Below are positions 1 through 8,726 of a stretch of 64,000 nt of DNA, in pieces. The number at the start of each line of letters is the position of its first letter. Position 1 is the stretch's first letter. The notes under the pieces were generated by a model, which did not search any database, had not been told where the DNA came from, and saw nothing but the letters and a program-made list of their open reading frames with translations. The position numbers were made by a program, and so were the translations under genes. This DNA comes from JAXHUH01 sp034211175 (lineage in GTDB: Bacteria; Actinomycetota; Acidimicrobiia; Acidimicrobiales; CAIXPF01), in contig JAXHUH010000220.1 in NCBI GenBank assembly GCA_034211175.1, forward strand, positions 1 through 64,000, in the 5' to 3' direction.

Positions 1-104
1 GATCCGGTTGACGTAAGACACCTCCAGATTCGTTGAGCCCCTGTTCTCGTTCGCGGACCCCTCAACCGCCCCCGGTCGACGTCACCGCACGCCACCCACC
101 CCGC

Positions 105-1217
105 TCAGATCCGAAGAGCCGATTTGGTTCGGGCGGTGAGGGTGGCGCGGCCGCGGCGGACCTCGGCGATGATGTCCTCGGCGGGTTTGCGCCACACGAA
201 CGGTGTCGGGTTCTCGTTCCAGGCTTCGGCCCACAGGTCGATGGCGTCGACGAGCTCGTCGACGCTGGTGAACACGCCACGGCGCAGGCGGCGGTTGGTG
301 AGCTGCGCGAACCAGCTTTCGATCAGGTTCAACCATGACGCGCTCGTCGGCGTGAAGTGCAGGTGCCAGCGCTGGCGTTTCGGGTGTGCCAGCCAGTCGG
401 CGACCGGCGGCGCGCTGTGGGCGGAGAGGTTGTCCAACACGACGTGGACCTCGAGCTCGGCGGGGACGTGAGCGTCGAGCCAACGGAAGAACGCCAACAC
501 GTCCTTCGCAGTGTGCCGGGGGCGGGTCTGGTGCACGATCTCGCCGGTACCGACGTTGAGCGCGGCGAACAGGTCGACGGTGCCGTTGCGCTTGTAGTCA
601 TGCGTCATCGTCGCTGCGCGGCCCGTCTTGAGCGGCAGCGAGGGCTGGGTGCGGTCCAACGCTTGGACCTGGGTCTTCTCGTCGAAACTGAACACCGCGG
701 CCCGCGCCGGGGGATCCAGGTAGAGGCCGACGACGTCGACGAGCTTCGCTTCGAAGTCCGGGTCGTTGGACAACTTGAACGTGTCCACGCGCCACGGACG
801 CAGCTTGCGGGCCCGCCAGATCCGGGCGACGGTGTCTTTACCGACCCCGTGCCGTTCGCCCATCGTTCGCGTCGACCAACACGTCGACTCGTCGTCAGGG
901 ATCGTGTGCAACGTGTCGGACACGATCGCCTCGACCACCCCGACCGGGATCCCGGGCTTGCGGCCCCGTCCCGGCGCGATCCGTCCGACACCGTCGACAC
1001 CTTCGGCTTCGAAACGTCGACGCCACGACCGCACCGAGTCCGCCGTCGTCGAACACCGCCGCGCGACCTCGTTCGTCGCCACCCCGTCCGCGGCCAGCAG
1101 CAGCGCCCGCGCCTGGACCACCTTGCGATGGGGCAACGACGACGACCGAGCCATCGCGTCCAACGCCCGACGCTGCTCGTCCGACACCACCAACGGCTCC
1201 GCGGTCTTCACCGGCAT
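105..1217 (-). CDS. IS630-family transposase
   Basis: A 370-residue DDE transposase of the IS630/Tc1-mariner group, which moves its element by cut and paste into TA targets. The N-terminal ~110 residues form a helix-turn-helix region (SSLPHRKVVQARALLLAADG, then a resolvase-like second HTH). The catalytic core shows the three acidic motifs: FSFDEKTQVQALDR, VVLDNLSAHSAP and SASWLNLIESWF. Length is normal for the family and no frameshift is visible, so it may be active. I could not find convincing terminal inverted repeats: the left end may lie in the first 104 bases and the right end near 1225-1255. Neighbouring sequence to the right is lower in GC than the rest of the window. Confidence 0.95.
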   Translation of the reverse strand: MPVKTAEPLVVSDEQRRALDAMARSSSLPHRKVVQARALLLAADGVATNEVARRCSTTADSVRSWRRRFEAEGVDGVGRIAPGRGRKPGIPVGVVEAIVSDTLHTIPDDESTCWSTRTMGERHGVGKDTVARIWRARKLRPWRVDTFKLSNDPDFEAKLVDVVGLYLDPPARAAVFSFDEKTQVQALDRTQPSLPLKTGRAATMTHDYKRNGTVDLFAALNVGTGEIVHQTRPRHTAKDVLAFFRWLDAHVPAELEVHVVLDNLSAHSAPPVADWLAHPKRQRWHLHFTPTSASWLNLIESWFAQLTNRRLRRGVFTSVDELVDAIDLWAEAWNENPTPFVWRKPAEDIIAEVRRGRATLTARTKSALRI

Positions 1218-1480
1218 GACCGCACACTAACCCAGCTAGCTATTTAAGCGACGGACCACTAGCCGGTTGCCGTCCGTCCTTCGGCCTGCGCACCGTGTGT
1301 GCAATGTGACGAGGTATCACTATGCACCGCAATACACATCGACCGAAGACCGAACGTGGGACTGATAGTAGAAGGTCTCGGCCGAGATTGCACTGACTTC
1401 ATCCACGCAACCTTACGACAGTTGTCTGGTACCGAGTTCTGGTACCCGTTCTGTACCGAGTGGGCCGGCAGTCGTCCGGA
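1218..1480. other. Low-GC flank of the insertion sequence
   Basis: About 260 bases without a convincing gene. Base composition drops well below the surroundings and short near-repeats of GGTACC/GTACCG occur at 1428-1462. A 62-codon open frame (1299-1487, plus) has no recognisable motif and no codon bias of this genome, so I do not call it. It probably contains the right end of the IS630 element and horizontally acquired or decayed sequence. Confidence 0.4.
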
Positions 1481-2215
1481 TCAGTAGAGGCCGATGAGCT
1501 CGCCCGCGAGTACGAGTACCGCGGCGATCATGACCGGTCGCACGAGCCGTTCTCCGCCCTTCACGGTGAGCCGTGCGCCGAGCGCGCCCCCTGCGGTGAA
1601 CCCGACCGCCAGGACGAGCGCCGGGCCCCAGTCGATCTGTCCGTTGGCGATGAACACGGGAAGCGCCGCGAGCGTGACGACGACGTTGACCAGCACCTTG
1701 ACCGCATTCGCCGTGACCAGGTCCATTCCGCTGTGGGACAGCGCGACGATCAGGATGAGGCCGATGCCCGCCTGGAACGCGCCACCATAGATGCCGATGG
1801 CGAAGAAAACGACAAAGGTGACGGCCTGCGACCATGCCTCGCCATCGGTTCTGGGCTTCGGCTTGCGGAGTGAGATGAGCAGGATCGGGACCATCAGGAA
1901 ACCGAAGACTCGCTCGAACGCCGCATCATCGAGTTGGCCGATGGTCAATGCGCCGATGATCGAGCCTGCAACGACCGGTCCGAGGATGCGTCCGGCGTTC
2001 CGGAAGGCATCCACGCCGAGTCGGCGGAAGGCGAGCACGGCGCTGGCGTTGGAGGCCAGGACGCCGACCCGGTTGGAGCCGTTCGCCACGTTGCCCGGCA
2101 CGCCGGCGACCACGAGCAGGGGAACGGTGAGCAACGACCCGCCGCCGGCGATGGAGTTGATCGTCCCGGCGGCGAGGCCCCCGAGGACGAGGATCGTGAT
2201 GTCGAGCGCGCTCAA
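1481..2215 (-). CDS. TSUP (TauE/SafE) family membrane permease
   Basis: A 244-residue polytopic membrane protein of the TauE/SafE (TSUP, sulfite/organosulfonate exporter-like) family. The start carries the family signature GGLAAGTINSIAGGGSLLTVP, followed by about eight hydrophobic segments and a duplicated internal half (GIYGGAFQAGIGLILIVALS). Members move small anions such as sulfite, sulfoacetate or other organic acids; the substrate here cannot be read from the sequence. Length is typical (about 240-260). The gene faces away from the acyl-CoA ligase at 2617, leaving a 400-nt divergent control region. Confidence 0.9.
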   Translation of the reverse strand: MSALDITILVLGGLAAGTINSIAGGGSLLTVPLLVVAGVPGNVANGSNRVGVLASNASAVLAFRRLGVDAFRNAGRILGPVVAGSIIGALTIGQLDDAAFERVFGFLMVPILLISLRKPKPRTDGEAWSQAVTFVVFFAIGIYGGAFQAGIGLILIVALSHSGMDLVTANAVKVLVNVVVTLAALPVFIANGQIDWGPALVLAVGFTAGGALGARLTVKGGERLVRPVMIAAVLVLAGELIGLY

Positions 2216-2399
2216 CGAGGCGACCGGCGGTGCTCGGGGCGCGGCGTTCGTGGGGCGCGGTGGCGCAGGTCCGCCACGTGGTCGGGGGGCGCATGGGGCC
2301 CGCCGTCGTTGCCGTGTGGCACGCTCGGTGGTGCCGGTGGCGGGAGGGCGGCGCTCCGGGGCGTGCGGGGCACGAAGTTGCTGAGGTGCTTTGGCATGA

Positions 2400-2410
2400 T
2401 GGTCAGACCA
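2400..2410. promoter_or_regulatory. GntR/FadR-type operator-like palindrome
   Basis: TGGTCAGACCA is a perfect 11-bp palindrome that fits the TNGTNNNACNA consensus of the FadR subfamily of GntR regulators. It is in the 400-nt divergent space between the TSUP permease and the acyl-CoA ligase. Apart from this site I see no gene in 2216-2616; two short open frames there look like noise. No GntR gene is present in the window. Confidence 0.5.
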
Positions 2411-2616
2411 ACATTTTAGTCCATGGCGGCGAGGTGAAGGGCGAGCGTCGCGCCGAGGTCGGCCCGGCCGCCATCCGGGCTTGACCCTCGCGAACCGTGA
2501 TTCCTACGATCCGCTGATCGATCGTTCGATAGACGTCCGCCACGGCAGCCGTCCCGGAGGCCGCGAGCGGCGCGAGCCGGTCGGGACGACCTTCCGGGCG
2601 CAGGGGAGGGGGAGCG

Positions 2617-4284
2617 ATGACGAGCACCGATGATCCGTTCGCGGTCATCGAGACGGAGGTCCGGGGCGTGCCCACCAGGGTGTTCGCCGCGGCACCGCCG
2701 ACGCTCCGGTCGGTGTGGGACGCGGCGGCGGCCCACGGCGACGCCGACTACCTCGTCTACGACGACGAGCGCCTCACCTTCGCCGACACCCGGCGGCGGG
2801 TCGCCGCGTTCGCCGCCCACCTCGTCTCCGACCACGGCGTGGCGCAGGGCGATCGTGTCGCCATCGCGATGCGCAACTACCCGGAGTTCGCCGTGGCGTT
2901 CTGGGCGACGGTCTCGATCGGCGCCGTGGCCGTGCCGCTCAACGCCTGGTGGACCGGCCCCGAGCTCGCCTACGGCCTGTCCGACTCGGGCAGCGTCGTG
3001 CTCGTCGCCGACGACGAGCGCGTCGAGCGGATCGGGCCCCACCTCGCCGGTACCGACGTACGTGCGGTCGTCACCGTCCGGACCGATCGCCGCCCCGACG
3101 CCGGCGCGACGACGGTCGGGCGCTTCGAGGACATCGCCGTCACCGACGCCACCGGGGCGCCGCAGCCGACGGGGCCGATCGACCCGGACGACGATGCCGC
3201 CATCATGTACACGTCGGGCACGACCGGTCGGCCCAAGGGCGCGGTGCAGACCCATCGCAACTTCGTCGCCCACATGATGAACGCCCTCTACCGGGCGGCC
3301 GCGTCGGCTCCGCCGCCGGTCGAGGGGGCACCCCCGCCGCCGTCGCCGGCCACGCTGCTGACCTTCCCGTTGTTCCACGTCGGCGGCCTCCAGTCGTTCC
3401 TGCTGCCCTACACGGCGACGGGCGGCAAGGTCGTCCTCATGTACCGCTGGGACGTCGCCCGGGCGCTCGAGCTCATCGAGGCCGAGGGCATCAACGCCCT
3501 CGCCGGGGTGCCGACCACGGTCTTCGAGCTCCTCGAGCTGGCCCGCGAGACGGGCAAGGACCTGTCCTCGGTGGCCGGCATCGCGTCCGGCGCCACCCTC
3601 GTGCCGCCGGAGCTCGTCCGCCGCATCGACGACCAGCTCGCCCATCGGGCCGCGCCGGCGAACGGCTACGGCCTCACCGAGACCTCGGGCGCGGCGGTCG
3701 CCAACTCCGGCGCCGACTACGTGAGCCGCCCCGACAGCGTCGGCCGTCCGATCTCGCCGGTCATGGAGGTGCGCATCGTCGGCCCCGACGGTGACGACCT
3801 GCCCACCGGCGACGTGGGCGAGATCTGGATCAAGGGCCCGACCGTCGTGCGCGGCTACTTCGGGCTCCCGGCGGAGACCGCGGCGTCGTTCACCGACGGC
3901 TGGTTCCACACCGGCGACCTCGGCCGCCTCGACGACGAGGGCCTCCTCTACGTCGTCGACCGCCTCAAGGACGTGATCATCCGCGGCGGCGAGAACATCT
4001 ACGCCGCCGAGGTCGAGGCCGCCATCTACGAGCACCCCGACGTCACCGAGGCCGCCATCGTCGGCCTCCCGCACGAGCGTCTCGGCGAGGAGGTCGGTGC
4101 GGTCGTGCGGCTGCGGGACGGCGCGGGCCTCACGGAGGACGGGCTGCGGGCCCACGTGGCCGAGCGCCTCGCCGGGTTCAAGGTCCCGGCGCGGGTGTGG
4201 CTCAGGACCGACGAGCTGCCCCGCAACGCGACGGGCAAGGTCCTCAAGCGCGAGCTGCGCGAGTCGCTCGCGGCGAGGACATGA
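2617..4284 (+). CDS. Acyl-CoA ligase (AMP-binding, fatty-acid type)
   Basis: A 555-residue adenylate-forming ligase that activates a carboxylic acid with ATP and CoA. The P-loop YTSGTTGRPKG lies near residues 195-205, the A5 motif GYGLTETSG near 350, the hinge segment GWFHTGDLGRLDDEGLLYVVDRLKD near 430-455, IIRGGENIYAAEVE follows, and the catalytic lysine is in the C-terminal PRNATGKVLK. The start is preceded by AGGGGAGGGGGAGCG. It heads a run with an enoyl-CoA hydratase (43 nt later) and an acyl-CoA dehydrogenase, the order expected for a beta-oxidation-type catabolic operon. Chain length or aromatic preference cannot be told from sequence. Confidence 0.95.
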   Translation: MTSTDDPFAVIETEVRGVPTRVFAAAPPTLRSVWDAAAAHGDADYLVYDDERLTFADTRRRVAAFAAHLVSDHGVAQGDRVAIAMRNYPEFAVAFWATVSIGAVAVPLNAWWTGPELAYGLSDSGSVVLVADDERVERIGPHLAGTDVRAVVTVRTDRRPDAGATTVGRFEDIAVTDATGAPQPTGPIDPDDDAAIMYTSGTTGRPKGAVQTHRNFVAHMMNALYRAAASAPPPVEGAPPPPSPATLLTFPLFHVGGLQSFLLPYTATGGKVVLMYRWDVARALELIEAEGINALAGVPTTVFELLELARETGKDLSSVAGIASGATLVPPELVRRIDDQLAHRAAPANGYGLTETSGAAVANSGADYVSRPDSVGRPISPVMEVRIVGPDGDDLPTGDVGEIWIKGPTVVRGYFGLPAETAASFTDGWFHTGDLGRLDDEGLLYVVDRLKDVIIRGGENIYAAEVEAAIYEHPDVTEAAIVGLPHERLGEEVGAVVRLRDGAGLTEDGLRAHVAERLAGFKVPARVWLRTDELPRNATGKVLKRELRESLAART

Positions 4285-4327
4285 CGACCGGTCCGCGGAC
4301 GACGCTGGCCGAAGGAGCGGACGACAC

Positions 4328-5125
4328 ATGACCGATGCGACGACCACCGGGGCCTACACCGAGCTGCGCTACGAGCTCGACGGCGACGTCGGGGTGATCA
4401 CCCTCGACCGGCCCGAGGCCCGCAACGCCCTGACCCACACGACCTATGCCGAGCTCACCGACGCGGTCGCCACCACGGGGGCGCGCTGCCTGGTGATCAC
4501 CGGCGCCGACCCCGCCTTCTGCTCCGGTGACGACGTCCGCCAGGTGATGGTGGCCGCCGGCGAGCAGACGAAGGAGCGGCTCAACACCCAGCCCCGGCTG
4601 ACGCCGGCGGCCGGCGCACTGCTCGGCACCGACGTCCCGATCATCGCCGCGGTGAACGGTGCAGCCGTCGGGTGGGGCATGGAGCTGGCGCTCATGGCCG
4701 ACATCCGGGTCGCGTCCGAGAAGGCCCGCTTCGGCGAGCTGTTCGTCAAGCGCGGCCTGTGCTGCGACGTGGCCGGCATCGGTCGCCTCACCCAGCTCGT
4801 CGGCCGGGAGCACGCGGCCGAGCTGCTCTACACCGGCCGCATCATCGACGCCGCCGAGGCGCGCGACCTCCGGCTCGTGTCCCGGGTCGTGCCCCACGAC
4901 GAGCTCCTGTCGACCGCGCTCTCGCTGGCCCACGACATCGCCGCGAACCCGCCCCTCGCCGTCCAGCGCCTCAAGCGCGGGCTGCGCACGGCCCTCGACC
5001 CCGACTGGGAGGAGCTGGGCCGGTGGGTGAGCGCCAGCCTCGGCGAGCTCTTCGCCACCGAGGACCACCGTGAGGGCGTCGCCTCGTTCCTCGAGAAGCG
5101 CGAGCCGCACTACGTCGGCCGCTGA
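4328..5125 (+). CDS. Enoyl-CoA hydratase/isomerase family protein
   Basis: A 265-residue crotonase-fold protein. The start ATG at 4328 is chosen because GAAGGAGCG precedes it at good spacing; the open frame extends further upstream but only as antisense-like sequence. ITLDRPEARNAL, the oxyanion-hole segment DPAFCSGDDVRQ and AAVNGAAVGWGMELALMADIRVAS are family hallmarks. The position of the usual second catalytic Glu carries FGELFVKRGLCCDVAGIGRL, compatible with a hydratase or isomerase. It is the second gene of the ligase/hydratase/dehydrogenase run. Confidence 0.93.
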   Translation: MTDATTTGAYTELRYELDGDVGVITLDRPEARNALTHTTYAELTDAVATTGARCLVITGADPAFCSGDDVRQVMVAAGEQTKERLNTQPRLTPAAGALLGTDVPIIAAVNGAAVGWGMELALMADIRVASEKARFGELFVKRGLCCDVAGIGRLTQLVGREHAAELLYTGRIIDAAEARDLRLVSRVVPHDELLSTALSLAHDIAANPPLAVQRLKRGLRTALDPDWEELGRWVSASLGELFATEDHREGVASFLEKREPHYVGR

Positions 5126-5191
5126 ACCGACCGACCCGCACGACCTGTCCGACCAGAACGACCTGCCCGACCAGACGAAAGGCCGCCCGCC

Positions 5192-6466
5192 ATGGACTTC
5201 GAGCTACCCAAGGATCTCGCCGACTACCTCGCCGAGCTCGACGACTTCATCGAGCGCGAGATCAAGCCGCTCGAGGCCGAGAACGACAACATCCGGTTCT
5301 TCGACCACCGCCGCGAGGACTCGCGCACCGACTGGGAGCGCGGCGGCCTGCCCAACGACGAGTGGGAGGCCCTGCTCGGCGAGGCCCGGCGCCGGGCCGA
5401 CGCGGCCGGCCACTACCGGTACCCGTTCCCGAAGGAGTACGGCGGCCAGGAGGGCACCAACCTCGGCATGGCCGTCATCCGGGAGCACCTGGCCTCCAAG
5501 GGCCTCGGCCTCCACTGCGATCTGCAGAACGAGCACTCGATCGTCGGCAACAACGTCGGCCTCCTCCTCATGATCCGCTACGGGACCGAGGAGCAGAAGG
5601 CGGAGTGGATCGACGACCTCGCCCAGGGCCGGCGCGGCTTCGCCTTCGGCATCACCGAGCCCCAGCACGGCTCCGACGCCACCCACATGGAGACCACCGC
5701 CGTTCGTGACGGCGACGAGTGGATCATCAACGGCGAGAAGACGTGGAACACGGGCATCCACAAGGCCCAGTACGACCTGATCTTCGCCCGGACCAGCGGC
5801 GAGGCCGGCGACGGCGACGGCATCACCGCGTTCCTCACGCCGACCTCGAGCCCCGGCTTCGAGGTCGTCGAGTTCCTGTGGACCTTCAACATGCCGACCG
5901 ACCACGCCCACGTGCGCTTCACCGACATCCGTGTGCCGAACAGCGCCATCTTCGGTGGCGAGGGCAAGGGCCTGGCGGTCGTCCAGCACTTCTTCAACGA
6001 GAACCGGATCCGCCAGGCGGCCTCCAGCCTCGGTGCCGCGCAGTTCTGCATCGACGAGGCGGTTCGCTACGCCAAGGAGCGCAAGCCGTTCGGCAAGGCG
6101 TTGTCCACGAACCAGGGCATCCAGTTCCCGTTGGTCGAGCTGCAGACCCAGGCCGAGATGCTGCGGGCGCTGATCCACAAGACCGCCTGGAAGATGGACA
6201 CCTACGGCGCCTTCTCCCAGTCGGACAAGGTCTCGATGTGCAACTACTACGCCAACCGCCTGTGCTGTGAGGCCGCGGACCGGGCCATGCAGGTGTTCGG
6301 TGGTCTCGGCTACTCGCGGCACATGCCGTTCGAGCACATCTACCGCCACCACCGCCGCTACCGGATCACCGAGGGCGCGGAGGAGATCCAGATGCGCCGC
6401 GTGGCCGGCTACATGTTCGGCTACATGAAGCAGCAGGCCCCGAAGGGCGTCTCCGGGGTCAACTGA
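5192..6466 (+). CDS. Acyl-CoA dehydrogenase
   Basis: A 424-residue FAD-dependent acyl-CoA dehydrogenase, third gene of the ligase/hydratase operon. Visible features are the substrate/FAD segment FAFGITEPQHGSDATHM, the middle-domain beta sheet ending PNSAIFGGEGKGL, RKPFGKALSTNQGIQFPLVE-type helix sequence, QVFGGLGYSRHMPFEHIYRHHRRYRITEG and a Glu (ITEGAEEIQMR) at the usual catalytic base position. GACGAAAGG lies upstream of the ATG. Length is slightly above the 380-400 norm owing to a longer N-terminal segment rich in acidic residues. It transfers electrons to ETF; ETF genes are not in the window. Confidence 0.95.
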   Translation: MDFELPKDLADYLAELDDFIEREIKPLEAENDNIRFFDHRREDSRTDWERGGLPNDEWEALLGEARRRADAAGHYRYPFPKEYGGQEGTNLGMAVIREHLASKGLGLHCDLQNEHSIVGNNVGLLLMIRYGTEEQKAEWIDDLAQGRRGFAFGITEPQHGSDATHMETTAVRDGDEWIINGEKTWNTGIHKAQYDLIFARTSGEAGDGDGITAFLTPTSSPGFEVVEFLWTFNMPTDHAHVRFTDIRVPNSAIFGGEGKGLAVVQHFFNENRIRQAASSLGAAQFCIDEAVRYAKERKPFGKALSTNQGIQFPLVELQTQAEMLRALIHKTAWKMDTYGAFSQSDKVSMCNYYANRLCCEAADRAMQVFGGLGYSRHMPFEHIYRHHRRYRITEGAEEIQMRRVAGYMFGYMKQQAPKGVSGVN

Positions 6467-6608
6467 CCCACGGGACTGGTCGTGCCGTTCTGGGGACCGG
6501 GGGGTTGGGGCCGGGGGTGGGGCGCGCGGCGCCCCGGGCCCGACGTGATCACGGCCGCATCAGCGCGACCCGAGGGCGTTCCGGGAGCCGCGCGAGCAGC
6601 GGGGCGGG

Positions 6609-6836
6609 CTACGCGTGGGGTGCGCCGGAGTGGCCGGCGCCGTGGCCGTCGCCCAGGCGGGAGGCCAGGATCACGAGGGCGCTCAGCGCGATGGCGATGA
6701 CTGCGCCGGCGAAGATCCCGAGGGGGATGTCGGACGCGCCACCGAGCGTCAGCCCGGCGATCGCCCCGAGGGTCACGCCGAGCGCGACCGCCGTTGTCAG
6801 GAACCACTGCGCCACGGGTGTCGGACGTTCGCTCAT
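6609..6836 (-). CDS. Small two-helix membrane protein
   Basis: A 75-residue protein starting at MSERPTPV. The start is fixed by a perfect AGGAGGTG eight bases upstream, so an alternative ATG at 6857 is unlikely. Two hydrophobic helices (about residues 11-33 and 38-60) are followed by a short His/Gly-rich tail, GDGHGAGHSGAPHA. I do not recognise a family. The gene is convergent with the acyl-CoA dehydrogenase; the 140 nt between them contain a GC-rich hairpin (GGGCGCG...GCGCCCC type, near 6520-6540) that could terminate both. Confidence 0.75.
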   Translation of the reverse strand: MSERPTPVAQWFLTTAVALGVTLGAIAGLTLGGASDIPLGIFAGAVIAIALSALVILASRLGDGHGAGHSGAPHA

Positions 6837-6977
6837 CGCCCACCTCCTGCAGTCCACCGCTCACGTCCAGTGTGACCGATGGCCGTGCCGGCGTCGAGCG
6901 CCATCGGTCCCGTTCCCACGGCCCGAGGTGCCCTGCGCGTGGCACGACCCGGCGGGCGTCGGGGATGCTGGGCACCC

Positions 6978-7430
6978 ATGGCCCGTCTGCTCGTCGTCCA
7001 TCACACGCCGTCGCCGTCGGTGCACGCCATGCTCGAGTCGGTGCTCGACGGGGCGCGCACGCCGGAGATCGAGGGGGTCGAGGTCGAGGTGCGGGCCGCG
7101 CTCGGCACCACGGTGCCCGACGTCCTCGCCGCCGACGGCTACCTCCTCGGCACGACGGCCAACTTCGGGTACATGAGCGGCGCGCTCAAGCACTTCTTCG
7201 ACACCGTCTACTACCCGTGCCTCACCGAGACCCGGCGCCGGCCCTACGGCATGTTCGTGCACGGGAACAACGACACCGACGGAGCGGTCTCCTCGATCGA
7301 GAAGATCGTCGCCGGACTCGAGTGGGACCTGGCGCAGCGGCCGGTGACCGTGGCCGATCGGCCGTCCCGAGAGGATCTCGACGCGTGTTGGGAGCTCGGC
7401 GCGGCCGTTGCCGCCGGCCTCACCGGCTGA
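6978..7430 (+). CDS. Flavodoxin-like / FMN reductase-type protein
   Basis: A 150-residue protein starting MARLLVVHHTPSPS. The first strand followed by a phosphate-binding loop (HHTPSPSVHAM), the segment GYLLGTTANFGYMSGALKHFFD and YGMFVHGNND are typical of flavodoxin-fold NAD(P)H:quinone/FMN oxidoreductases, where the YMSG loop contacts the isoalloxazine ring. The family is usually 140-200 residues, so it is complete. No clear Shine-Dalgarno; a GATGCT box sits 8 nt before the ATG, so the message may be leaderless. Redox partner unknown. Confidence 0.82.
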   Translation: MARLLVVHHTPSPSVHAMLESVLDGARTPEIEGVEVEVRAALGTTVPDVLAADGYLLGTTANFGYMSGALKHFFDTVYYPCLTETRRRPYGMFVHGNNDTDGAVSSIEKIVAGLEWDLAQRPVTVADRPSREDLDACWELGAAVAAGLTG

Positions 7431-7481
7431 CGTGGCCGGGTGTGCTCACACCGGGGCCGCGCACCGACGGCCCGCGTCGGG

Positions 7482-7682
7482 TCACTGGTGGAGCGGCGCC
7501 CGCTCGTCGGGGATCAGGACCCACCCGATCAGGTAGATCACGAACTGGGGCCCGGGCAACAGGCACGAGAGCACGAAGAGCACGCGCATCGTGCGCGACG
7601 ACCAGCCCACCCGACGGGCGAGTGCCGCGGCGACACCGGCGATCATTCGGTCGTCGCGTGGTCTGACCAGTCCGTTCGCCAT
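7482..7682 (-). CDS. PspC-domain small membrane protein
   Basis: A 66-residue protein, MANGLVRPRDDRMIAGVAAALARRVG..., matching the PspC domain (one amphipathic segment RxxxDRMIAGVAAALA plus a hydrophobic helix with GPQFVIYLIGWVLIPDE). PspC proteins take part in envelope-stress responses. The start is set by CAGGAGGGC upstream, which excludes a 13-residue N-terminal extension. It is monocistronic and convergent to the flavodoxin-like gene. Confidence 0.9.
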   Translation of the reverse strand: MANGLVRPRDDRMIAGVAAALARRVGWSSRTMRVLFVLSCLLPGPQFVIYLIGWVLIPDERAPLHQ

Positions 7683-7846
7683 CGCTGAGGCCCTCCTGTC
7701 GACACGTGGGCGGTTCGCCACGGGTGTTTCCGTGGAGCCGGCCCGGCAAACGGCGTTCGTCGCCGAGCGCTCCGCTCGTCAGCCTCGCGCACGGCGGGGC
7801 GCGGCGCCGTTGTGCTCCGCTCGGGCCGGTTGGTAGAACCGCCCGG

Positions 7847-8551
7847 GTGACCGTGCCATCGCCGCCCGAGCCGTCGCCCGTCAGTCACACGAGCATGCTG
7901 GCGCGCCACGTCGCGCTCGACGGGGCGCGGGTCGTCGACATCGGTTGCGGGTTCGGCGACCTCGTTCGGTTCATGCGTTCACGTGGCGCCGACGCGTGGG
8001 GCGTCGAGTGCGGCGAGCAGGCCCTAGCCGGCGCCCGCGCCGCCGATCCGGACCACGCCGACCACTACCTCGACGGCGTCGGCCAGGACCTGCCGCTCGG
8101 CGACGGCGACGCCGACGCCGTGGTGTTCTCGTACTCGTTGCACCACGTGCCGACCGACGCCATGGCCGAGGCGCTGCGCGAGGCCCACCGGGTGCTGCGA
8201 CCCGGCGGCGTGGTCTACGTCGTCGAGCCGGTCGCGGCCGGCCCCGGCCACGAGGTGGCCCGCATCGTCGACGACGAGACCGAGGTCCGCGCCCGGGCCC
8301 AGGAGGCGCTCGACGGCGCCGAGGGCCTCGGCTTCGAGGTCGACCACGCCGGCTCCTACGTGAGCCGCCGGGTGTGGGCGGACGCGTCGGCGTACCTGGA
8401 CCACCTCGTCGGCGTCGACGCCGATCGGGCCGCGGCGCTCGAGCGCCATCGTGACGAGATCATCGCCCGGTTCGAGGCCAACGGCACCCCGGTCGAGGGC
8501 GGGTACGCGTTCGACCAGGAGAACCTGGTCCGGGTGCTGCGACGGCCCTGA
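7847..8551 (+). CDS. SAM-dependent methyltransferase
   Basis: A 234-residue class I methyltransferase. Motif I VVDIGCGFGDLVRFM, an acidic end of strand 2 (WGVECGEQ), motif post-I with LPLGDGDADAVVFSYSLHHV and motif III LRPGGVVYVVEPV are all present. The GTG at 7847 is chosen because TAGAAC lies exactly 7 nt before it, the leaderless arrangement seen at other genes here; an ATG at 7895 is a shorter alternative. Substrate unknown; it resembles ubiquinone/menaquinone-type and small-molecule methyltransferases. Confidence 0.88.
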   Translation: MTVPSPPEPSPVSHTSMLARHVALDGARVVDIGCGFGDLVRFMRSRGADAWGVECGEQALAGARAADPDHADHYLDGVGQDLPLGDGDADAVVFSYSLHHVPTDAMAEALREAHRVLRPGGVVYVVEPVAAGPGHEVARIVDDETEVRARAQEALDGAEGLGFEVDHAGSYVSRRVWADASAYLDHLVGVDADRAAALERHRDEIIARFEANGTPVEGGYAFDQENLVRVLRRP

Positions 8552-8570
8552 TCCCGGTCCCGGGGTCCGG

Positions 8571-8591
8571 CGGTTGGCGCGCCGCCAACCG
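8571..8591. terminator. Hairpin after the methyltransferase
   Basis: CGGTTGGC (8571-8578) pairs with GCCAACCG (8584-8591) across a 5-nt loop, 20 nt after the stop codon at 8551. There is no U-tract, as is common in high-GC actinobacteria. Confidence 0.5.
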
Positions 8592-8726
8592 GATGGGGTG
8601 TCCGATGACACATCGCCACTAACGTCGGTCCCGGCCGCACCGGGTGCTCGCGAGCCGGGAGACACCGGGCGCGGCCCCGGCTGGGCGACCGGGGACGACC
8701 GACGAACGTGCCGAACGGGGGACGAC

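Noticed and set aside
1299..1487. 62-codon open frame beside the IS630 transposase
   Set aside because: No motif, no ribosome site and codon use unlike this genome; it lies in the low-GC flank of the insertion element.
2212..2397. Short minus-strand frame upstream of the TSUP gene
   Set aside because: Pro/Arg/His low-complexity product, no ribosome site, and it overlaps the permease start.
2416..4347. 643-codon minus-strand open frame over the acyl-CoA ligase
   Set aside because: It is an antisense shadow of a strongly conserved gene; its product is low-complexity Arg/Ala/Gly-rich sequence without domains.
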